Positions 50,127 to 58,277 of a DNA stretch of 64,000 bases are shown piece by piece; the first letter of the stretch is position 1, and each line of letters opens with the position of its first letter. Source of the stretch: a virus. The stretch spans positions 1 to 64,000 of IMG/VR virus record IMGVR_UViG_3300009159_000072. One strand, written 5' to 3'. Made by a program: the position numbers and the translations under genes. The notes under the pieces were generated by a model, which saw only the letters and a program-made list of their open reading frames with translations, did not search any database and had not been told where the DNA came from.

Positions 50127-50554
50127 AAGAAAAGTTTATTGAAGCATACATGCAAACAGCAGAGACATTTGCAAAGCTTAGTTCCGCACGTAGATTACAT
50201 GTTGGTGCAATTGTGGTCAAAGATGACCGCATCATCTCTATTGGTTATAATGGTATGCCAAGCGGTTGGGACAACAACTGTGAAGAAGAACTTAAATGGC
50301 CCAATGGTGAAATTAGATATTTAAAATCCAAACCAGAAGTACTCCATGCTGAAACGAATGCAATTGCTAAATTGGCTAGGTCTACAGAATCTGGATTGGG
50401 AGCTAGTCTTTTTGTTACTCATGCGCCGTGTTTAGACTGTGCTAAGTTGGTGTATCAGTCTGGCATCAATTCTGTGTATTACCGAGAATCTTATCGTTCC
50501 GATGATGGGATTAATTTTTTATTGAAAGCTGGAGTTGAGGTAAATAAATTATGA
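50123..50554 (+). CDS. cd: dCMP deaminase
   Basis: 143 residues. It converts dCMP to dUMP for thymidylate synthesis. The zinc site reads HAETNAIAKL (His, catalytic Glu) and APCLDCAKL (two Cys). The substrate-side SSARRLHVGAIVV and GYNGMPSGWDNNCE are typical of the phage and bacterial dCMP enzymes. T4 Cd is 193 residues. It is part of the early operon. Confidence 0.93.
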   Translation: MKEKFIEAYMQTAETFAKLSSARRLHVGAIVVKDDRIISIGYNGMPSGWDNNCEEELKWPNGEIRYLKSKPEVLHAETNAIAKLARSTESGLGASLFVTHAPCLDCAKLVYQSGINSVYYRESYRSDDGINFLLKAGVEVNKL

Positions 50555-50898
50555 AAGACCGTAGAAATTTTTTAAAGGGTGCAGGTATTATCTCTGCATT
50601 TGTTGTGGGTGCAGCATCTTATAAACAAGTGAAGGAAATGGCTGAATCGAACCAAGATATTAGTCACTTAGCACCACCTGAAGGTGCAACAACACTACAG
50701 ATTACTGGTAGCTATGGTAAACCTGTGACGCCATGGCGGATAACGCCACCTATTACTGCAACAAATGAATATGGAATGTATTCATTTGCGCCCATGTATT
50801 CTACACCAACAAACTCTGTTACTATGACTGTTGGTAAAGATGATCGTCTATGGATTAAAATTAATGAGGAGTGGAAACGTGTCGCAATTGAAGGATAA
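50551..50898 (+). CDS. Exported protein with twin-arginine-type signal
   Basis: 115 residues. The N-terminus MKDRRNFLKGAG followed by a hydrophobic stretch (IISAFVVGAAS) fits the twin-arginine signal (R-R-x-F-L-K). The mature part is Pro/Thr-rich with beta strands (TTLQITGSYGKPVTPWRI, DRLWIKINEEWKRV). It would be exported folded to the periplasm in a Gram-negative host. Function unknown; host-envelope modification or superinfection exclusion are conceivable. Its end overlaps the next gene by 20 bases. Confidence 0.7.
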   Translation: MKDRRNFLKGAGIISAFVVGAASYKQVKEMAESNQDISHLAPPEGATTLQITGSYGKPVTPWRITPPITATNEYGMYSFAPMYSTPTNSVTMTVGKDDRLWIKINEEWKRVAIEG

Positions 50899-51406
50899 AA
50901 ACTATATTGGTAATGTTGTTGAAATTTGTGAAAATGGCGATGCCATTTTAGAACTTCCTGACGATTTATTATCTGAAATGGGCTGGGGTGAAGGCACCAG
51001 ATTAAACATTGAAAATAAAAATGGAGGAATAATTTTGTCTGAGTTGAAAACTGAAATGAATAAAGACGTAAATACTTTTATTGAAGCGTGTGACCAAGTT
51101 TCTTCACCCGAGAACGTTAGTCTCTACAGAAATCTTATTAATGAAGAGTACTGGGAATTTCAAAATGCATTGAAAGCCAAAGATGATGTGGAACAACTTG
51201 ATGCATGTATGGACATGATTTGGGTTATTCTGGGTTATTGTAAAATGAAAGGTTTTGATGTTGATGGAGCATGGGCAGAAGTTGCACGAAGTAACTTAGC
51301 CAAAATTAATTCTGAAACAGGCAAAGTTATCAAGCGCAATGACGGCAAAGTTTTAAAACCTGAAGGATGGACGCCTCCAGTACTTGACACTTTCGTTCAA
51401 AAGTGA
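50879..51406 (+). CDS. AbrB-like/MazG-like fusion protein
   Basis: 175 residues from GTG 50879, preceded by GAGGAG (50866-50871). Residues ~8-55 match an AbrB/MazE swapped-hairpin DNA-binding domain (ENGDAILELPDDLLSEMGW, EGTRLNIENKNGGIIL). Residues ~62-150 are a MazG/HisE-type all-alpha NTP pyrophosphatase with NEEYWEF and DACMDMIWV supplying the metal-binding acids. A DNA-binding regulator fused to a nucleotide hydrolase is unusual. It could target dNTPs or the alarmone-related pathway attributed to phage MazG. It overlaps the next gene by four bases. Confidence 0.75.
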   Translation: MSQLKDKNYIGNVVEICENGDAILELPDDLLSEMGWGEGTRLNIENKNGGIILSELKTEMNKDVNTFIEACDQVSSPENVSLYRNLINEEYWEFQNALKAKDDVEQLDACMDMIWVILGYCKMKGFDVDGAWAEVARSNLAKINSETGKVIKRNDGKVLKPEGWTPPVLDTFVQK

Positions 51407-51412
51407 TACAAT
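51384..51412 (+). promoter_or_regulatory. Host-type promoter before the second MazG-like gene
   Basis: TTGACA (51384-51389), 17-base spacer, TACAAT (51407-51412), inside the end of the fusion gene. The ATG at 51418 is at the expected +1. Confidence 0.78.
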
Positions 51413-51693
51413 ACATTATGAACGATGATACACGGGAAATACTTTTAATACTCCAAGAAGAATGTGCTGAAGTTAGTCAAGCCATCAGCAAATGTTTCCG
51501 ATTTGGACCTGATCAAATTAAACCTGGCAAAGAACAAACTAACATTCAACACCTTCAAGAAGAACTTGGTGATGTACTAGCCATGATTGACTTGTTGGTA
51601 AAGAAAAATGTTGGTGTAGAAACCGTTGGCCTCTTAAATGCCAAAGTACAAAAAATTGAAAAACTTAAACAATGGAGCAATATCGCACTATGA
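51403..51693 (+). CDS. MazG-like nucleotide pyrophosphohydrolase
   Basis: 96 residues from GTG 51403, or 91 from ATG 51418. The motif LQEECAEVSQAISK and, ~30 residues later, EELGDVLAMIDLLV carry the E-E-x-x-E and E-x-x-x-D metal ligands of the MazG family. This is a single compact domain, unlike the preceding fusion. MazG proteins are common in T4-like aquatic phages and hydrolyse non-canonical or regulatory nucleotides. The start is uncertain: GTG is coupled to the previous stop, ATG sits at a predicted transcription start. Confidence 0.85.
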   Translation: MIQYIMNDDTREILLILQEECAEVSQAISKCFRFGPDQIKPGKEQTNIQHLQEELGDVLAMIDLLVKKNVGVETVGLLNAKVQKIEKLKQWSNIAL

Positions 51694-51920
51694 ATCCTTC
51701 TAAAATTGCATTCCTGTTGGCTCAGAAAATGAACCTGCGGGCCTATAAATATGACTTGTTCCTACGCGAGTATGATAACATGGTCGAGTTGGTCGGTTTG
51801 GTAAACGACCCAACACAAAACATGGAAGATTTCCGTGGTCGTGAAATGCTTTTCCCTAAGAAATGGGTAACGCTTAAAACCTTCTTTGCGGAAGAAAAAG
51901 TTGAAAGGTTGCTGGCATGA
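51690..51920 (+). CDS. Small hypothetical protein
   Basis: 76 residues from ATG 51690, which overlaps the preceding stop; an in-frame ATG at 51672 is possible, with ATGGAG between serving as ribosome site for 51690. Mostly helical (KIAFLLAQKMNLRAYKYDLFLREYD) with a short FPKKWVTLKTFF. No family recognised. It overlaps the next gene by four bases. Confidence 0.6.
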   Translation: MNPSKIAFLLAQKMNLRAYKYDLFLREYDNMVELVGLVNDPTQNMEDFRGREMLFPKKWVTLKTFFAEEKVERLLA

Positions 51921-52216
51921 AGCTAAGACTCATCACATTTAAAACTAACCAGACAGTTCTGGGTACTGTATCTGAAGAGAGTCCTGAATTTATTATTATG
52001 GAAAAACCTGTACAGGTTATTGTACAGCCGACCAAAGATGGTCCAATGATGGGATTCTCCCCTTTCTTAGAATACTCTGAAGAATTCAATACGGGTATTA
52101 ACTTTAAATCTGAAGACATTCTATGTGTTACGACTCCCGTTACTGAACTTCAAAATCAGTACAGCCAAATGTTTGGATCAGGCATTCAAATCGCATCATC
52201 TATTCCAAAATATTAA
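51917..52216 (+). CDS. Sm-like small protein before gene 43
   Basis: 99 residues: LRLITFKTNQTVLGTVSEES, MEKPVQVIVQPTKDG, GFSPFLEYS and EDILCVTTPV, then a short helix. The order of strands and the P-V/P-M and PFL/PWL positions resemble the protein at 32136, suggesting one family used twice. An RNA-binding ring is possible. It is next to the polymerase gene with one-base overlap. Confidence 0.6.
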   Translation: MKLRLITFKTNQTVLGTVSEESPEFIIMEKPVQVIVQPTKDGPMMGFSPFLEYSEEFNTGINFKSEDILCVTTPVTELQNQYSQMFGSGIQIASSIPKY

Positions 52217-54762
52217 TGAATAACTTTTACACAAGTGTAATTTGTGTAGGTAACAACATCCTTTATCGGGGTGTTGAAAATGGTCGGCGTGTTAAGCTAA
52301 AGATTGGCTACACGCCGACTATGTTTTTGCCTTCTCAAAAAGTTACATCATGGAAGAACCTTCAAGGTGAATCACTTGAAGAGATTAAACTCGGTTCGAT
52401 CCGTGAATGTAGAGATTTTATTAAACGTTACGAGGAAGTAGACAACTTTAAAATCTATGGAAATACACGCTACGAATATGCCTATATTGCTGATGAGTTC
52501 AAAGGAATGGTCGAATGGGACCAAAGCAAAATCCGAATCGGTATCATTGATATTGAGGTCGGTTCAGAAAATGGCTTTCCTGACCCATACAAAGCAAATG
52601 AGCCAATCACCGCAATTGCCCTCAAAATCTTAGATGGCAGTATGTTTGTTTATGGTTGCGGTGAATTCAACAACTATGATGACAACGTAACATATTTTAA
52701 ATGCCGTGATGAATATGACCTGTGTAAAAAGTTCATTGCAGATTGGTATGAAAATCCACCAGATATTCTAACTGGCTGGAACACCAAGTTTTTCGATATT
52801 CCATATTTGGTTAATCGTTTTGAAAAGATTGTCGGCTCCGATGTGATGAAGAAGTTATCTCCTTGGGGCATTATCAATGAACGTAAGACAAACATTCGTG
52901 GTCGTGAAATGATTGCTTATGAAATTTATGGTATTGCATCATTAGACTATATTGAACTGTATAAATGGTATGCGCCAGGTGGTAAATCACAAGAATCATA
53001 CCGATTGGATAACATTGCTAACGTTGAGTTGGGCGAAAGTAAACTATCTTATGATGAGTTTGATAACCTACACCAGTTGTATCGCCTGAATTACCAAAAG
53101 TTTATTGAATACAACATCAAAGACGTTGAGTTGATTGTTAAACTTGAAGGTAAGTTGAAGTTGATTGAATTGGCTTTGACTCTTGCATATGATACAAAAT
53201 CCAATTATGAAGATGTGTTTGCACAGACCCGAATGTGGGATGCTATCATTTATGGTTACTTGTTAGAAAGAAACATCGTTGTTCCTCCACGAGAAATCAG
53301 CGATAAAGATGGTCGTTTCGAAGGTGCTTATGTTAAAGAACCACAAGTTGGTCTACATGATTGGGTTGCCTCGTTTGACTTGAATTCGCTGTACCCGCAT
53401 TTGATGATGCAATACAATATTTCTCCTGAGACATTGATTGATCCGAGCATGTACACTTCAGAGATGCGTCAGATTATATCTGATGGAGTAACCGTTGATA
53501 AATTGTTGTTTAAGTCACTTAATCTATCAAATATGAGTGGTGTGACTTTAACTCCTAATGGTCAATTCTTTCGAACTGATGTACATGGCTTTGTGCCTAA
53601 AATGCTGGAAGAGATGTACAATGACCGTAAGAAATTTAAGAAGATAATGCTTGTCGCCAAACAAGACTATGAGAATGAAAAAAATTCAGTCAAACGAATC
53701 GAACTTGAAAATAGAATTGCTAGGTATGACAACTTGCAGTTAGCTAAGAAAGTTTCTTTGAATTCTGCATATGGTGCCATGGGTTCACAATACTTCCGAT
53801 TTTATGACTTACGTATTGCCCTTGCTGTTACTTCTGCTGGTCAATTATCTATTCGTTGGATTGAAAATAAATTGAACGGCTATATGAACAAGTTACTTGG
53901 TTCATCCGATATTGATTATGTGATTGCATCAGATACAGATTCTATTTACTTACGTTTATCTGAATTGGTGAACAAAGTTTATGGCGTAGATGGTGTCGTA
54001 AAAATGCCAACTCAAAAGGTTATAGAATTTATGGACAGAGTTTGTGAAGACAAATTACAACCATTTATTGATAGGTCTTATGAAGAATTGGCTAATTATG
54101 TGAATGCATTTGACCAGAAGATGCAAATGAAACGTGAAGGTCTTTCTAATAAAGGTATCTGGACAGCTAAGAAAAGGTACATTCTAAACGTTTATAATAA
54201 TGAAGGAGTTCAGTATAATGAGCCTCACTTGAAAGTTATGGGTTTAGAGATGGTTAAATCTTCTACTCCTTCCGCTATTCGCATTAAGATGAAAGAAGCC
54301 ATTCGTCTTATGGTGACAGGTACTGAAGATGATGTTCAGAAATTTATCTTTGATTTCCGTGAACAGTTTAAGAAATTACCTCCTGAAGAAATTTCTTTCC
54401 CACGTTCAGTTAATGGATTGAAGACTTATTCTAATTCGTCTAGCATTTATATTAAGGGTAGCCCTATACATGTGAAGGGTGCTTTGCTATATAATTATTT
54501 ACTGAAGAAACATAATTTGGATAAAAAATATCCAATTATTCAAGAAGGTGAGAAGCTAAAATTCACTTACCTGAAACAACCTAATCCTTTGAGTGATACG
54601 GTAATTTCGTATCCTTCTCGCTTACCCACTGAGTTTGGGCTTGACAATTACATAGATTATGATTTACAATTCGATAAGGCTTTCCTTGAACCAATCAAAA
54701 TCATCCTTGATTGTATGAACTGGCAAGCTGAAAAAACAAACTCCTTAGATGATTTCTTCTAA
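52216..54762 (+). CDS. 43: DNA polymerase gp43 (family B)
   Basis: 848 residues; T4 gp43 has 898. The proofreading exonuclease site begins IIDIEVGSENG (D and E) with YNIKDVELI. Polymerase motif A is FDLNSLYPHLM, motif B KKVSLNSAYGAMGS, motif C ASDTDSIYL. The C-terminus holds FLEPIKIILDCMNW and a clamp-binding-like tail SLDDFF. All catalytic acids are present. No intron or split is seen. Confidence 0.97.
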   Translation: MNNFYTSVICVGNNILYRGVENGRRVKLKIGYTPTMFLPSQKVTSWKNLQGESLEEIKLGSIRECRDFIKRYEEVDNFKIYGNTRYEYAYIADEFKGMVEWDQSKIRIGIIDIEVGSENGFPDPYKANEPITAIALKILDGSMFVYGCGEFNNYDDNVTYFKCRDEYDLCKKFIADWYENPPDILTGWNTKFFDIPYLVNRFEKIVGSDVMKKLSPWGIINERKTNIRGREMIAYEIYGIASLDYIELYKWYAPGGKSQESYRLDNIANVELGESKLSYDEFDNLHQLYRLNYQKFIEYNIKDVELIVKLEGKLKLIELALTLAYDTKSNYEDVFAQTRMWDAIIYGYLLERNIVVPPREISDKDGRFEGAYVKEPQVGLHDWVASFDLNSLYPHLMMQYNISPETLIDPSMYTSEMRQIISDGVTVDKLLFKSLNLSNMSGVTLTPNGQFFRTDVHGFVPKMLEEMYNDRKKFKKIMLVAKQDYENEKNSVKRIELENRIARYDNLQLAKKVSLNSAYGAMGSQYFRFYDLRIALAVTSAGQLSIRWIENKLNGYMNKLLGSSDIDYVIASDTDSIYLRLSELVNKVYGVDGVVKMPTQKVIEFMDRVCEDKLQPFIDRSYEELANYVNAFDQKMQMKREGLSNKGIWTAKKRYILNVYNNEGVQYNEPHLKVMGLEMVKSSTPSAIRIKMKEAIRLMVTGTEDDVQKFIFDFREQFKKLPPEEISFPRSVNGLKTYSNSSSIYIKGSPIHVKGALLYNYLLKKHNLDKKYPIIQEGEKLKFTYLKQPNPLSDTVISYPSRLPTEFGLDNYIDYDLQFDKAFLEPIKIILDCMNWQAEKTNSLDDFF

Positions 54763-54796
54763 TATGACACACATACAATATACATGAAAGGTTATT

Positions 54797-55849
54797 ATGA
54801 GCTTACTGGACAAAATTAAAAAGAACTCTACAATTAAAGATTCCGCAATTCTTTCAAAGTCTAAGTTTTTCAATGAGAAGGATATGATTTCAACATCTAT
54901 TCCTATGATTAACGTAGCATTATCAGGAAGACTTGATGGTGGTCTAACACCAGGACTTACCATGTGGGCAGGTCCTTCTAAACACTTTAAGACTGCGTTT
55001 AGCTTGTTGATGGCTAAATCTTACATGGAGAAATATCCAGAATCTGTATTGTTGTTTTATGATTCTGAATTTGGTACTCCAAAATCATACTTTGAGACTT
55101 TCAACATTGATATGGAGAGAGTTTTACATACTCCATTAACCGATATTGAACAGTTGAAGTTTGATATTATGAAACAACTAGAAGGTATTGACCGTAGCGA
55201 CCGAGTAATGATTTTGGTTGATTCTATTGGTAACTTGGCTTCTAAGAAAGAAGTAGAAGATGCACTTGAAGGTAAGTCTGTTGCTGATATGTCACGTGCA
55301 AAACAAGTAAAGAGTTTATTCCGTATGGTTACTCCACATCTATCACTTAAAGATATTCCAATGGTGGTTGTTAACCATACATATAAAACAATGGAATTAT
55401 ATTCAAAAGATGTTGTTGGTGGTGGAACAGGTTCTTATTACTCTGCTGATAATATTTTCATCTTGGGTCGCCAACAAGAAAAAGAAGGTACCGAAATTAT
55501 TGGTTATAACTTTATTATCAACGTTGAGAAATCTCGTTATGTTAAAGAGAAATCTAAGATTCCTGTTAATGTATTGTTTGATGGCGGCATTAGCAAATAT
55601 TCTGGTTTGATGGATGTAGCACTCGAAGGTAAATTTGTTACTAAGCCTAGCAATGGTTGGTATGCTAAAGTTGATCAATCAACTGGTGAAGTTGGTGAAA
55701 AATATCGCCTTACTGATACACTGAGTCCTGAATTCTGGAACGATTTGCTGGCTGATAATGGATTTAAAGAATATGTGAGAAAAAAATATGAAATCGCTTA
55801 TGGAAACATTATGGGAACTTCTGAAGTTTTGGAAGAAATCGAAGAATAA
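54797..55849 (+). CDS. uvsX: Recombinase UvsX
   Basis: 350 residues; T4 UvsX has 391. This RecA-fold strand-exchange protein works with UvsY. Walker A is GPSKHFKT (59-66), where the usual Ser is His and the final residue is Thr. The acid block LLFYDSEFGTP, Walker B VMILVDSIGNL and PMVVVNHTY follow. AAAGG lies upstream of the ATG. Confidence 0.95.
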   Translation: MSLLDKIKKNSTIKDSAILSKSKFFNEKDMISTSIPMINVALSGRLDGGLTPGLTMWAGPSKHFKTAFSLLMAKSYMEKYPESVLLFYDSEFGTPKSYFETFNIDMERVLHTPLTDIEQLKFDIMKQLEGIDRSDRVMILVDSIGNLASKKEVEDALEGKSVADMSRAKQVKSLFRMVTPHLSLKDIPMVVVNHTYKTMELYSKDVVGGGTGSYYSADNIFILGRQQEKEGTEIIGYNFIINVEKSRYVKEKSKIPVNVLFDGGISKYSGLMDVALEGKFVTKPSNGWYAKVDQSTGEVGEKYRLTDTLSPEFWNDLLADNGFKEYVRKKYEIAYGNIMGTSEVLEEIEE

Positions 55850-56159
55850 ACTTAAAGAAGGTATCGATTTTAAGTTCTACGATTTTGCTGATTCGGACTT
55901 GAGGGGTATAGTTCTTCTAACAGGAGAATATGCCGATGTTCTATTTTATTATACGAACGCAAGTATTGCTGAAGAAGGCATGGGTGCTAGACTGAAATTC
56001 GGTTATCAAGTTGTGAATTCAGGCAAATACACCAGAGAAGCATTGCAAACAGATGATAATTTTGTTACAATGCTAGGTGATTTGTTAACAAATATTATTT
56101 TAATGGATGGTAAATTTGAATCGCCTAGAACTTTCTATTCTGAAGAATCTAATCTATAA
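55788..56159 (+). CDS. Conserved hypothetical protein between uvsX and 41
   Basis: 123 residues if it starts at ATG 55788, which overlaps uvsX by 62 bases; ATG 55800 is possible and neither has a good ribosome site. The core (EGIDFKFYDFADSDLRGIVLLTGEYADVLFYY-type strands, GMGARLKFGYQVV, DDNFVTMLGDLLTNII) is compact alpha/beta. Overlap with 41 by 53 bases indicates translational coupling. No family recognised; a small replication accessory is possible from context. Confidence 0.65.
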   Translation: MKSLMETLWELLKFWKKSKNKLKEGIDFKFYDFADSDLRGIVLLTGEYADVLFYYTNASIAEEGMGARLKFGYQVVNSGKYTREALQTDDNFVTMLGDLLTNIILMDGKFESPRTFYSEESNL

Positions 56160-57516
56160 TGAAGACTATACCCGTAAGGTATTACCCTTCATTCAATCAG
56201 AGTATTTTTCAGACAACACCGAAAAAAATGTATTCAGTGAAATTAAAAACTTCATTGAGACCTACAACAATGTACCAACTTATGAATCATTGACAATTAA
56301 TTTCACAGAGAGTAAATCTCACACCGAAGAACAAGTTCGTGGTGCGATTGAAATTTTGAAAGATATTCGTGCAAACAAAGATGAACCAACTGATGAGAAT
56401 TGGTTGGTAACACAAACAGAAAAGTTTTGTCAAGATAAAGCAATTTACAATGCCATCATGGAATCAGTTTCGATTCTTGATGACAAGAAGAGTGCCAAAG
56501 GCAAAGGTGAAATTCCTAAGATTTTATCTGATGCACTTGGTGTATCCTTTGACAATAATATTGGTCACGATTACATCGCAGATTTTGAAAGCCGTTATGA
56601 ATTCTACCACAGAAAAGAAGAACGTGTCCCTTTTGACTTGGATTACTTTAACAGAATCACAAAAGGTGGTTTACCTAATAAAACACTCAATATTGCTCTT
56701 GCCGGTACTGGTGTGGGAAAAAGTTTGTTTATGTGCCACGTGGCCGCTGGCTGTATTGCACAAGGTACTGATGTTCTTTACATTACCATGGAAATGGCTG
56801 AAGAAAAAATTGCAGAACGTATAGATGCAAATATGTTGAATATTGCAATCAATGACCTGCACCTTATTGGTAAAGAAGATTATGTTCGTAGGTTTGAAGC
56901 CTTACAAAACAAGACTCATGGTAAATTGATTATCAAAGAATATCCAACTGCGGCCGCATCAGCGATGCATTTTAGAGCATTGTTGAATGAACTTCAATTG
57001 AAGAAGAACTTCCGTCCAAAGATTATCTTTATTGATTACCTGAATATCTGTTCATCTTCTCGTATGAAAATGGGTGCAAGTGTTAACTCATACACCTATG
57101 TCAAGTCGATTGCTGAAGAGTTGAGAGGTCTGGCTGTTGAGTTTAATGTTCCGATTGTATCAGCTACACAAACTACACGGTCTGGCTTCAGTAACTCTGA
57201 TGTTGGTCTGGAAGATACCAGTGAGTCTTTTGGTTTGCCAGCAACGGCTGACTTTATGTTTGCTTTGATTACTACTGAAGAATTACAACAATTGAACCAG
57301 ATTATGGTCAAACAGTTGAAAAATAGATACAGTGACCCTTCAATGAATAAGAAATTCGTTATTGGGGTTGACAAATCTAAGATGAGGTTGTATGATGTAG
57401 AAGACATAGCACAGAACTTGGTTGATTCTGGTCAAGTTGCAGAAGACAAACCTGTGAACACTTTTGGTAATCGTGAGCGTAAATTTAGTTCAAAGTTTGA
57501 GAATGTGCGTGTATAA
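56107..57516 (+). CDS. 41: Replicative helicase gp41
   Basis: 469 residues; T4 gp41 has 475. DnaB-type hexameric helicase. The N-terminal domain (KNLIYNEDYTRKVLPFIQSEYF) resembles T4; Walker A is ALAGTGVGKSLF (~198-205), then VLYITMEMAEEKIAERIDANML, KIIFIDYLNIC, and the VSATQTTRSG loop. ATG 56107 lies inside the preceding gene with no clear ribosome site, so initiation probably depends on coupling. Confidence 0.95.
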   Translation: MVNLNRLELSILKNLIYNEDYTRKVLPFIQSEYFSDNTEKNVFSEIKNFIETYNNVPTYESLTINFTESKSHTEEQVRGAIEILKDIRANKDEPTDENWLVTQTEKFCQDKAIYNAIMESVSILDDKKSAKGKGEIPKILSDALGVSFDNNIGHDYIADFESRYEFYHRKEERVPFDLDYFNRITKGGLPNKTLNIALAGTGVGKSLFMCHVAAGCIAQGTDVLYITMEMAEEKIAERIDANMLNIAINDLHLIGKEDYVRRFEALQNKTHGKLIIKEYPTAAASAMHFRALLNELQLKKNFRPKIIFIDYLNICSSSRMKMGASVNSYTYVKSIAEELRGLAVEFNVPIVSATQTTRSGFSNSDVGLEDTSESFGLPATADFMFALITTEELQQLNQIMVKQLKNRYSDPSMNKKFVIGVDKSKMRLYDVEDIAQNLVDSGQVAEDKPVNTFGNRERKFSSKFENVRV

Positions 57517-57519
57517 ATA
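57512..57519 (+). promoter_or_regulatory. T4-type late promoter, TATAAATA
   Basis: An exact octamer overlapping the stop codon of gene 41. CGGAG and the ATG at 57540 follow. It makes the next operon late, unlike the replication genes before it. Confidence 0.78.
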
Positions 57520-57539
57520 TCCAATAAACGGAGATTTTT

Positions 57540-58277
57540 ATGGCAGGCGCATCAGCAGAACGACAAGAATCAGGTGTGGTCAAAAAGATTAATGACGCAT
57601 TCAAAGCAAACGGCAAAAATCCAATTACCTTAATTGCAGGTAAAACTACAATTCCTGGGGTAATTGGTGCTGAAAAATATACTGGTAGACAACTTGGTGG
57701 TTCTGAACCATATACCGATGTTGTTATTTGTGTCATGGTCAAAGGTAAAAAAGTCGATATTAATTGCTCACTGAAAGGTGAATCTGCACCATCTTTAGCT
57801 GGTGGTGGTTTAAAAGGTTTGGAACTTGCTGTGCCTGGTATTGCAAAAAAGTTTATGCAGGCCGCATTCAAAGAATTAACAGGTAGAAAAAAGTTGAAAG
57901 CTGGAGACAAAGTACCTGATGTATTTGGTAAAATTTCAGATAATGATAAAGTAAAAATTGTCGTTGGAAATAAAGCAATGGGTGGTCCTATTGATTATAT
58001 GTACATTGGTCCTATGGATGTTAATGGTAAATATGATAAAAATAGCAATACATTAAGTTTAAATGGATCGTTAACAGAGGCAGTTAAATATGCTAAAACG
58101 CATAATTTATATTTCCGACTGAGAGCTAGAAGAGAAGACCAAAAATTTGACCCAGAAGCAAAAGATAGAGATGGAACACCAAAAATTTACGGTGTTTCTC
58201 CTTCCCGTGGCGATAGTGCCGGTCGTATTGTTGTTACTGACAAAGTGGCTTCAACAGGCGTAATTGTAAAAATATGA
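57540..58277 (+). CDS. Conserved protein paired with a ligase-like gene
   Basis: 245 residues, basic. Starts MAGASAERQESGVVKKI. A central block (YTDVVICVMVKGKKVDINCSLKGE near 55-80, followed by SAPSLAGGGLKG) has an Asp, a later acidic residue and a Lys-Gly-Glu. That faintly recalls PD-(D/E)xK nucleases but does not meet the motif cleanly. The C-terminus (FRLRARREDQKF, SPSRGDSAGRIVV) is basic. It overlaps the KxDG gene by four bases, so the two act together or are co-regulated. Nuclease function is speculation. Confidence 0.6.
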   Translation: MAGASAERQESGVVKKINDAFKANGKNPITLIAGKTTIPGVIGAEKYTGRQLGGSEPYTDVVICVMVKGKKVDINCSLKGESAPSLAGGGLKGLELAVPGIAKKFMQAAFKELTGRKKLKAGDKVPDVFGKISDNDKVKIVVGNKAMGGPIDYMYIGPMDVNGKYDKNSNTLSLNGSLTEAVKYAKTHNLYFRLRARREDQKFDPEAKDRDGTPKIYGVSPSRGDSAGRIVVTDKVASTGVIVKI

